Shown: positions 58,546 through 64,000 of the stretch, one piece after another
Numbering within the stretch: position 1 is the stretch's first letter
How the letters are laid out: the number at the start of each line of letters is the position of its first letter
Notes under the pieces: model-generated
Database searches by the model: none
Told to the model about the DNA's origin: nothing
What the model saw: the letters and a program-made list of their open reading frames with translations, nothing else
DNA from: Methylobacterium radiodurans
Lineage (GTDB): Bacteria > Pseudomonadota > Alphaproteobacteria > Rhizobiales > Beijerinckiaceae
NCBI RefSeq assembly: GCF_003173735.1
Contig: NZ_CP029551.1
Coordinates: forward strand, 2,628,001 to 2,692,000
Reading direction: 5' to 3'
DNA: 64,000 nt
Program-made: the position numbers and the translations under genes

Positions 58546-58632
58546 CTATCCCTGCAGGTACCTGTTCGGCGGCGTGTCCTGATCCGGATCGGCGGTACGA
58601 GATGTCGGGACGCAGGAACCGTGTCGGCTCAT
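58546..58632 (-). CDS. 28-residue small ORF with strong Shine-Dalgarno
   Basis: The minus strand reads AGGAGG, 6 nt, then ATG at 58632. It encodes a 28-residue hydrophilic peptide (MSRHGSCVPTSRT... ending NRYLQG) and TAG at 58546-58548. There is a promoter-like pair upstream and a hairpin downstream, so it forms an independent unit of about 260 nt. It could encode a small protein or a leader/sRNA; no family recognised. The 58326-58773 gap holds nothing else. Confidence 0.45.
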   Translation of the reverse strand: MSRHGSCVPTSRTADPDQDTPPNRYLQG

Positions 58633-58681
58633 CGCAGGCCTCCTCTCTCAGACCGACGCCCGATCTGGCGTCGACGGGGTG

Positions 58682-58711
58682 AGGCTAGATCCGTTTCGCC
58701 CCGGATGGCAA
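58682..58711 (-). promoter_or_regulatory. Promoter candidate for the small minus-strand unit
   Basis: On the minus strand TTGCCA (58711-58706), 18 bp, TAGCCT (58687-58682), 50 bp before the ATG of the 28-residue ORF. Confidence 0.45.
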
Positions 58712-58773
58712 GGGGCTTTCCGCGCGATCGGTCGTCGGCGAACTGTCTGGCGCGTGCTGCCACGGCGTCGGCG

Positions 58774-59121
58774 TCACGGCACCGCGATCAGGCTCCGCAA
58801 CAGGGTGGGCGGCAGCATGGTGCCGGCGCTCGTGATGACCCAGGGTGTGCCGTCGCCGCTGCGCAGGGCGATGGCGGCTTCCTCCAGCGCCAGGAGCAGG
58901 CTCGGCATCTCGCGGGGTTCGACCGCCTTCGCGTCGAGGCTGTGCGGCCAGACCGTGAGCGTTGCGGGGGCCAGCAGCTCCTCGCGGCTCACGAGCTGGC
59001 GGCTCAGGAGATCCCTCCCGACACCCGATCCGCGCTGGCAGGAGACCTTGTCCAGGGGATCGCTCCCTCGCGTGCGCAGAGATGCGCACACGATACCGAG
59101 CACAGGTTGTGCCAGCGCCAC
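58774..59121 (-). CDS. Hypothetical protein, 115 residues
   Basis: Not recognised. GTG start; the N-terminal ALAQPVLGIVCASL is mildly hydrophobic, the rest is soluble with a LLLALEEAAIALRSGDGTPW stretch and a C-terminal ending LIAVP. No strong ribosome binding site, and an overlapping plus-strand frame (58679-59155) is also open, so coding status is uncertain; this strand was chosen for its more protein-like composition. Confidence 0.45.
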   Translation of the reverse strand: MALAQPVLGIVCASLRTRGSDPLDKVSCQRGSGVGRDLLSRQLVSREELLAPATLTVWPHSLDAKAVEPREMPSLLLALEEAAIALRSGDGTPWVITSAGTMLPPTLLRSLIAVP

Positions 59122-59188
59122 GCGCGGCGTGGCGTCCGCGAACGGTCGCGACTAGGATCCGGCCCGAATACACGTCAGGGGAATGATC

Positions 59189-60169
59189 ATGCGTGAGGGC
59201 GGGGCGACCGAGGGACTGCCGAGCTACGCCGACGTCGCCCGCGCGGCGGAGCGGATCCGGGGGGCGGCGCACCGCACGCCGGTGCTGACCTCCCGCACGG
59301 CCGATACCCGCACGGGAGGCCGGCTGTTCTTCAAGGCCGAGAACCTGCAGCGGGCCGGCGCCTTCAAGTTCCGCGGCGCCTACAACGCCATCGCGGCGCT
59401 GCCCGAGGCCGCCCGCCGACGCGGCGTGATCGCCTACTCCTCCGGCAACCACGCGCAGGCGATCGCGCTGGCGGCCCGGCTGCTGGACGTGCCGGCCACC
59501 ATCGTGATGCCGCTCGACGCGCCCGCCATGAAGGTCGCGGCGACCCGCGGCTACGGGGCCGAGATCGTCACCTACGACCGCTACAGCCAGGACCGAGAGG
59601 CGCTGGGCCGGGCCATCGCGGCGGAGCGGTCCCTGAGCCTGATCCCGCCCTACGACCACCCGGACGTCATCGCCGGCCAGGGCACCCTGGCGCTGGAGCT
59701 GATCGAGGAGACCGGTCCGCTCGACATCCTGGTCGCGTGCCTGGGCGGCGGCGGCCAACTCGCGGGCTGCGCGCTCGCCGCCGCCGAGCTTATGCCGGAG
59801 GCCCGGATCTACGGGGTCGAGCCGGAGGCCGGCAACGACGGCCAGCGCTCGTTCCGGGACGGACGGATCGTGCGGATCCCCGTGCCGCAGACGATCGCCG
59901 ACGGGGCGCAGACCACGCATCTGGGCGACCACACCTTCCCGATCATCGCGCGTCACGTCACCGACGTACTCACCGTCTCGGACGCCCAGCTCGTCGAGAC
60001 GATGCGCTTCTTCGCCGAGCGCATGAAGCTCGTGGTCGAGCCGACCGGCTGCCTGGCGGCGGCCGCCGTCCTCACCGGCCACGTCGATGTGCGCGACAAG
60101 CGGGTCGGGGTGGTGATCAGCGGCGGCAACGTCGATCTGGCGAGCTTTGCCCGGTTGATTGCCGGATGA
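59189..60169 (+). CDS. PLP-dependent threonine/serine dehydratase family protein
   Basis: A 326-residue fold-II PLP enzyme. The PLP Lys is expected at Lys60 in RAGAFKFRGAYNA; SSGNHAQAIALAARL contacts the substrate and phosphate, and CLGGGGQLAGCALA holds the phosphate loop. The family includes threonine dehydratase, serine racemase and threo-3-hydroxyaspartate ammonia-lyase; which reaction applies is not fixed. The ATG at 59189 has GGGGA 6 nt upstream and is preferred to the ATG at 59183. It overlaps the protease gene by ATGA. Confidence 0.88.
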   Translation: MREGGATEGLPSYADVARAAERIRGAAHRTPVLTSRTADTRTGGRLFFKAENLQRAGAFKFRGAYNAIAALPEAARRRGVIAYSSGNHAQAIALAARLLDVPATIVMPLDAPAMKVAATRGYGAEIVTYDRYSQDREALGRAIAAERSLSLIPPYDHPDVIAGQGTLALELIEETGPLDILVACLGGGGQLAGCALAAAELMPEARIYGVEPEAGNDGQRSFRDGRIVRIPVPQTIADGAQTTHLGDHTFPIIARHVTDVLTVSDAQLVETMRFFAERMKLVVEPTGCLAAAAVLTGHVDVRDKRVGVVISGGNVDLASFARLIAG

Positions 60170-60891
60170 GGCTCGCGGCGGGGCTCGTTCTCGGCACGCT
60201 TCTGGCGCTGCCGGCGGCGGCCGAGGAGGTCGCGGTCGATGCGGGCGTCTGGCCCTACGCGGCGGTCGGCAAGCTCAACGTCGTGCTCGGCGCCAACCGC
60301 CGCGCCTTCTGCAGCGCGACGCTGATCGGCCCGCGGCTCGTGCTGAGCGCCGCCCACTGCCTCTGGGACGGACCGCGGGCCCGCTGGGTCGGGCCGCAGA
60401 GCGTGCATTTCGTGGCCGGCTGGCGCCAGGGCACCTACAACGCCCACGCCATCGCCCAGCGCTACGTCACCGGCCCCGGCTACACCTTCGGCACCGCGCC
60501 GGCGGACTTCGCGAAAGACTGGGCCCTGATCGCGCTGGCCGAGCCGGTGGATCTGCGCCCGGTGCCGCTCGCCGACGCGCGTGCGGAGGCAGCCCGCCAC
60601 GAGATCCGGCGGGCCGGCTACAGCCACGCCCGCGCCGAGCGCATGAGCGCGCAGGGCAACTGCGCGGTGGAGGACCAGGCCGAGCCGCCGCTCCTGATGC
60701 ACGATTGCCGGGCCCTGCCCGGCGAGTCCGGCTCCGCGCTGCTGCGGATGGGCGAGAGCGGTCCCGCGGTGGTCGGCGTCCTCGTGGCGCGCCGTCCGGA
60801 AGGGACGGGTGCCCGCTCGCTGGCCGTCCCGGTCCGCAGCTTCCGGGCCGAGGCGGAGCGGATGCGCGCGGAGCTTTCCCAAGCTCGTTAA
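60166..60891 (+). CDS. Exported trypsin-like serine protease
   Basis: A 241-residue protein with a signal peptide (MRLAAGLVLGTLLALPAAAE) and a chymotrypsin-fold domain: His64 in VLSAAHCLW, Asp118 in AKDWALIALAE, Ser188 in PGESGSALL. The active-site block reads GESGS rather than the usual GDSGG, which may lower or change activity. Cys pairs near CSATL and AAHC support a secreted fold. Coupled to the dehydratase gene by a 4-bp overlap; a near-CtrA box (60888-60902) overlaps its end. Confidence 0.85.
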   Translation: MRLAAGLVLGTLLALPAAAEEVAVDAGVWPYAAVGKLNVVLGANRRAFCSATLIGPRLVLSAAHCLWDGPRARWVGPQSVHFVAGWRQGTYNAHAIAQRYVTGPGYTFGTAPADFAKDWALIALAEPVDLRPVPLADARAEAARHEIRRAGYSHARAERMSAQGNCAVEDQAEPPLLMHDCRALPGESGSALLRMGESGPAVVGVLVARRPEGTGARSLAVPVRSFRAEAERMRAELSQAR

Positions 60892-61004
60892 CGAGACGGT
60901 AAGGACGTCGCCACATCTCTGCCCCGAATCTGCACGCAAGCTTGAGCGTGGCTGAGGCCGGCCGACGAGGGCCGCAGGAATCGACGGGCAGGGAGCGCGC
61001 GCGC

Positions 61005-61655
61005 ATGCAGGGTGTGAGGACGGCGAAGACTGTATCCGGATTGGCATTCATCCTCGCGTGCGGCAGCCTCGGCGGCTGCAACACCGCGACGCCCTCGGTC
61101 ACCGGATCGATTCCCGGCCGCAAGCCCGCACTGGCCGTCAACGACGCGGAGCGCGACTGCCTCGGGCGCGCCATGTACTTCGAGTCGAAGCGCAGCGACC
61201 CGGAAGGGCTGCTCGCCGTCGGCACGGTGGTGATGAACCGACTGGAATCGGCCGCCTTCCCGGGCGGCATCTGCGAGGTGGTCGGCCAGCCGCGCCAGTT
61301 CGCGGCGGGCGTGCTCACGAAGCCGATGAACGAGCCGAAGAGCCTGGAGACGGTGGCGGACGTCGCCGACAAGGTGCTCGCCGGAGAGCGCCACCCGAAG
61401 GTCGGGCAGGCGATGTACTTCCACACCGCCGGGCACCGCTTCCCCTACAATAACATGCACTACGTTGCGGTGGCGGGCGGCAACGCCTTCTACGAGAAGC
61501 GCAAGGCCGGCTCGACCGCCGCGCTGGCCTACGCGGCCGCGCCCGTTGCCGCGCCCGTGGCGGCCCCGGTGCGGCAGGCCGAGCAGTTGCGGCTGGGGCC
61601 GGCCAGGGACATCTGCACGCTCGCCGCTCTCGCGCAGGCGGACGGGGCCGGCTGA
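61005..61655 (+). CDS. SleB-type cell wall hydrolase, lipoprotein
   Basis: A 216-residue protein. A signal with lipobox LGGCN near residue 25 suggests lipid anchoring in the outer or inner membrane. The domain matches hydrolase_2/SleB: DCLGRAMYFESKRSDPEGLL (catalytic Glu), VGTVVMNRLESAAFPG, GQAMYFHTAGHRFPYNNMHY. Lytic transglycosylase activity on peptidoglycan is expected. The ATG at 61005 has GGGAG 9 nt upstream. An AAPVAAPV linker precedes the C-terminal Cys-containing tail. A strong terminator follows. Confidence 0.88.
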   Translation: MQGVRTAKTVSGLAFILACGSLGGCNTATPSVTGSIPGRKPALAVNDAERDCLGRAMYFESKRSDPEGLLAVGTVVMNRLESAAFPGGICEVVGQPRQFAAGVLTKPMNEPKSLETVADVADKVLAGERHPKVGQAMYFHTAGHRFPYNNMHYVAVAGGNAFYEKRKAGSTAALAYAAAPVAAPVAAPVRQAEQLRLGPARDICTLAALAQADGAG

Positions 61656-61702
61656 AGCGAAAGCGCCCGGCCTCCGCTCGCGGAGGCCGGGCGCTTTCGC
61701 TT
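61655..61702. terminator. Strong terminator hairpin after the SleB-type gene
   Basis: Perfect 22-bp arms (61655-61676 and 61681-61702) around a 4-nt loop, with AAGCGAAAGCG/CGCTTTCGCTT ends, starting at the SleB-type stop codon. It probably also serves the convergent small gene. Confidence 0.9.
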
Positions 61703-61765
61703 GGTCCTTGTCGGCGAGGCGCTGATCGCGCCGAAGACGTCGGCGCGCCAGCCCGCTCCGCGCGC

Positions 61766-61963
61766 CTAATCCTGCCGGGCGCGGCGGGCAGCCTGCGCCA
61801 TGCGGATCAACTCACGAGCCGTCAGCCCGTGCCCCGCGGCGGACGCGGCCTCAGCGGTTGGGATCGGACGGGCCTTCGCGCATCCGCTGGCCTCGATCCG
61901 CGTGTCGCGCTCGCGCATCGTGCGCCGCAACCTGACCGCCCGTTTCAGAGCCGCAACCATCAT
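61766..61963 (-). CDS. Small basic hypothetical protein, 65 residues
   Basis: Not recognised. MMVAALKRAVRLRRTMRERD is a basic amphipathic helix, followed by a Cys near IEASGCAKARP and a second helix (LTARELIRMAQAARRARQD). GGGAGGG lies just before two adjacent ATGs (61963 and 61960). A TTAACCAT half-site lies upstream on this strand (61994-61987). An overlapping plus-strand frame is open too, so confidence is moderate. Confidence 0.5.
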   Translation of the reverse strand: MMVAALKRAVRLRRTMRERDTRIEASGCAKARPIPTAEAASAAGHGLTARELIRMAQAARRARQD

Positions 61964-62088
61964 CCCTCCCGCCCGGATCACGCGGGGATGGTTAATGGAA
62001 TCACGACGACTCGACCATTCTTGACGCTCCGGGACCGTGCTCTACCCGGACCCGCTGGCCGCAAATTTTTTGCGCTGCATCGCAGCGC

Positions 62089-62601
62089 TCAGAGCGCGGC
62101 GGGCAGGGCCAAGATGTCCGCCATGGTGACGGGCCGGTCGGTCTGGCGGCAGAGGTGCAACAGCGTGGTCTGCCGGAAGCGCAGATCGCCCGTCACCTCG
62201 CCGCCGAGCCAGTCGGGCCTTGAGAACGGCTGATCCTCCGCCTCGAGCTCGACCTCGGCCAGCACGATGCCGGCGAGGCACCCGCCGAACTCGTCCACGA
62301 CCCAGGTCAGGCCATCATGGGGTACGCAGTGGCGCGTCTTGTCGATCACCGTGCCGACGCAGACATTGCTGAGCATCGCCTCGGCGTCGGCGCAGGGAAT
62401 CTCGTACTCGAATTCGGGGCGGCTGATACCGAGCCGCGCGCCCTTCACGGTGAGCCAAGCCCGATCCTCGTCGAGGCGCACTCTCACCTTGCCCCGTCCG
62501 AATTGGCCGACCAGCCCGTCGCGCAGACTGCGCCGGCCGGTTGCGGCCGCGCGCCAGCCATCATGCGCGACCAGGAACTTCCGCTCGATCTCGAAACGCA
62601 T
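62089..62601 (-). CDS. CYTH domain protein (triphosphate tunnel metalloenzyme)
   Basis: A 170-residue CYTH protein. The signature E-x-E-x-K lies in MRFEIERKFLV (Glu4, Glu6, Lys8), then VRVRLDEDRAWLTVKGA, FEYEIPCADAEAML and VDEFGGCLAGIVLAEVELE. Members include inorganic triphosphatases and adenylate cyclase-like enzymes; substrate unknown. The ATG at 62601 gives the family's exact N terminus; a start at 62640 would add residues without similarity. Confidence 0.9.
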   Translation of the reverse strand: MRFEIERKFLVAHDGWRAAATGRRSLRDGLVGQFGRGKVRVRLDEDRAWLTVKGARLGISRPEFEYEIPCADAEAMLSNVCVGTVIDKTRHCVPHDGLTWVVDEFGGCLAGIVLAEVELEAEDQPFSRPDWLGGEVTGDLRFRQTTLLHLCRQTDRPVTMADILALPAAL

Positions 62602-62930
62602 CCGGTACTCGGGCTGCCTCACGTGGCGGGACACCCACAATGGTCCCGCTGAGAAGCGGGCTGACTAAGCCGGCCCGACCTGTCCTGACAAGCCGTTGCG
62701 GATGCGCAGTTTTGAACACGCCCGTCCGGTACCACCGCGACGTCTGTTCTCGATCGCGCGGGAGCGCCGCACGGTGGGCGCATGACGGAGCGGCAGGGCT
62801 GTCCCGTCGGAATCGCGACGGGCGGTCGCGCGGGTTTGCGGTCCCCGGGGGAAGGCCTTAAGTCAGGGCTTCTCCTTCAGAAAGCCCCGCCACCGCGGGA
62901 GCGCCCGCGCGGTGAGGCGAAGATCGATCC
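62602..62930. other. Divergent intergenic region upstream of lipA
   Basis: 329 bp between the CYTH gene and lipA. Apart from a weak hairpin (GGGCTT 62866-62871 and AAGCCC 62882-62887) and a somewhat AT-rich stretch near 62700-62720, I see no promoter with confidence and no ORF. Confidence 0.4.
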
Positions 62931-63920
62931 ATGGCCGTCGTCCTCGATCTCCTGACCAACGATCCTCGCCCGGCGACCGCCCGCCCGCGCCACCCCGAGA
63001 AGGCGCACCGGCCGGACCAGCCCGTCCAGGCCCGGAAGCCCGACTGGATCCGCGTGAAGGCGCCGGGCTCGAAGGCATGGTCGGAGACCCGCGCCATCGT
63101 CCGCGAGCACGGGCTCGTCACGGTCTGCGAGGAGGCGGGCTGCCCCAATATCGGTGAGTGCTGGGAGAAGCGGCACGCCACCTTCATGATCATGGGCGAC
63201 ACCTGCACGCGGGCCTGCGCCTTCTGCAACGTGCGCACCGGCCTGCCGGACGCCCTCGACGCCGACGAGCCCCTGAAGATCGCTGACTCGGTGGCCAAGC
63301 TCGGCCTGCACCACGTCGTGATCACCTCGGTCGACCGCGACGACCTGAAGGACGGCGGCGCGGAGCACTTCGCCCGCACGATCGCGGAGATCCGCCGGGC
63401 CAGCCCCGGCACCACGGTCGAGATCCTGACGCCGGACTTCCTGCGCAAGGACGGGGCCCTGGAGGTCGTGGTGGCGGCCAAGCCCGACGTGTTCAACCAC
63501 AACCTCGAGACGGTGCCGGGCAAGTATCTCACCGTGCGCCCCGGCGCGCGCTACTTCCACTCGGTGCGGCTGCTGCAGCGGGTGAAGGAGCTCGATCCGA
63601 CGATCTTCACCAAGTCCGGCATCATGGTGGGCCTCGGCGAGGACCGGAACGAGGTGGTGCAGCTGATGGACGACCTGCGCTCGGCAGACGTCGACTTCCT
63701 GACCATCGGCCAGTACCTGCAGCCGACCAAGAAGCACCACGAGGTCGTGCGCTTCGTGCCCCCGGACGAGTTCAAGACCTACGAGACCACCGCCTACTCC
63801 AAAGGGTTCCTGCTGGTCTCGGCGACGCCGCTGACGCGCTCCTCGCACCATGCCGGCGAGGATTTCGCGCGGCTCCAGGCGGCCCGCAACGCCCGCCTCG
63901 CTCCCGCCAAGTCCGCCTGA
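62931..63920 (+). CDS. lipA: Lipoyl synthase LipA
   Basis: A radical SAM enzyme that inserts sulfur at C6 and C8 of octanoyl groups on lipoyl domains, such as those of PdhB and PdhC encoded just upstream. The 329-residue protein has the auxiliary cluster motif [12 protein letters not shown], the SAM cluster motif [10 protein letters not shown], and a C-terminal [11 protein letters not shown] segment with the conserved Ser. The ATG at 62931 ([11 protein letters not shown]) is normal for the family. lipB is not in the window. Confidence 0.97.
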   Translation: MAVVLDLLTNDPRPATARPRHPEKAHRPDQPVQARKPDWIRVKAPGSKAWSETRAIVREHGLVTVCEEAGCPNIGECWEKRHATFMIMGDTCTRACAFCNVRTGLPDALDADEPLKIADSVAKLGLHHVVITSVDRDDLKDGGAEHFARTIAEIRRASPGTTVEILTPDFLRKDGALEVVVAAKPDVFNHNLETVPGKYLTVRPGARYFHSVRLLQRVKELDPTIFTKSGIMVGLGEDRNEVVQLMDDLRSADVDFLTIGQYLQPTKKHHEVVRFVPPDEFKTYETTAYSKGFLLVSATPLTRSSHHAGEDFARLQAARNARLAPAKSA

Positions 63921-63935
63921 GTTCCTCGGTTTCGC

Positions 63936-64000
63936 ATGCCCTCCTTCCGGGTCACCCGCGCGGTCCGCCACACGCCGCAGCAGATGTACGACCTCGTGGC
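63936..64000 (+). CDS. Coenzyme Q-binding protein COQ10/START-like (start only)
   Basis: The visible 21 residues, MPSFRVTRAVRHTPQQMYDL, match the N terminus of COQ10/RatA-type polyketide-cyclase fold proteins that often follow lipA in alphaproteobacteria. The gene runs off the right edge. It starts 15 bp after lipA, so cotranscription is likely. Confidence 0.75.
   Translation, partial: MPSFRVTRAVRHTPQQMYDLV

Noticed and set aside
61800..62024. Plus-strand 74-codon frame opposite the small gene at 61766-61963
   Set aside because: No ribosome binding site and less protein-like composition than the minus-strand frame.

Overview
The window is about 70% GC, densely coded, and looks like the chromosome of an alphaproteobacterium of the order Hyphomicrobiales (Rhizobiales), most likely Methylobacterium/Methylorubrum. 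The support is the gene content (NadQ-type NAD regulator, DUF1289, DUF1489, DUF5076 and DUF6460 proteins, a giant apolipoprotein-like polar scaffold), Rhizobiales-type palindromic intergenic repeats, and promoter motifs typical of the group (EcfG-like GGAAC-N16-CGTT, a CtrA-like TTAA-N7-TTAA box, a sigma-32 promoter followed by a ROSE-like RNA thermometer). I see no rRNA, tRNA, CRISPR array, prophage, integrase or transposase gene, so this reads as core chromosome with some unusual local sequence structures.

Layout. 0-10 kb: cofactor and vitamin genes (partial queD, divergent cobT/cobS, panB, the overlapping pair thiE-thiD), a membrane-anchored aspartic protease, a TAXI-type TRAP receptor and its neighbour, and the NAD regulator. 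10-16 kb: a complete Mla-type retrograde phospholipid transport set (mlaE with fused STAS, mlaF, mlaD, auxiliary lipoprotein) and an MFS permease. 16-27 kb: an orphan CheZ-like phosphatase, DUF1489, an 8-kb gene for a 2669-residue coiled-coil protein resembling the growth-pole-ring protein GPR/RgsE, an orphan Hpt protein and a 2Fe-2S ferredoxin. 27-38 kb: a VOC/VWA pair, a KefB/C-like antiporter, an unrecognised two-gene membrane module, a small membrane ORF behind a CtrA-like box, moxR, an aldo/keto reductase with a SixA-like phosphatase, a lysophospholipase-like hydrolase and a heat-regulated hsp20. 38-49 kb: Kdo hydroxylase, hemC, esterase, a ligase-associated DNA-repair helicase carrying an in-frame palindromic repeat element, its partner PdeM, glyoxalase I, a methyltransferase and a stress-promoter-driven Gly/Tyr-rich exported protein. 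49-64 kb: queF, then eno, an FtsB-like protein and the whole pyruvate dehydrogenase operon (pdhA, pdhB, DUF5076, a Uma2-like gene, pdhC, lpd), then a PLP dehydratase, a trypsin-like protease, a SleB-type hydrolase, a CYTH protein, lipA and the start of a COQ10-like gene.

How the genes fit together: eno, pdhA, pdhB, pdhC, lpd and lipA form a glycolysis-to-acetyl-CoA block, with LipA making the lipoyl groups carried by PdhB and PdhC. queD and queF serve the queuosine pathway from opposite ends of the window. The Mla set, Kdo hydroxylase, SleB-type hydrolase, FtsB-like protein and the GPR-like scaffold all concern the envelope or polar growth. The items most worth a second look are the palindromic element inside the helicase and its likely CTG start, the giant scaffold with very similar 66-residue repeats, the CtrA-like boxes near several envelope genes, the ROSE-like thermometer, an 87-bp identity between pdhB and pdhC, a Uma2-like gene that appears to lack an active-site Asp inside the pdh operon, and a small transcription unit downstream of lpd.
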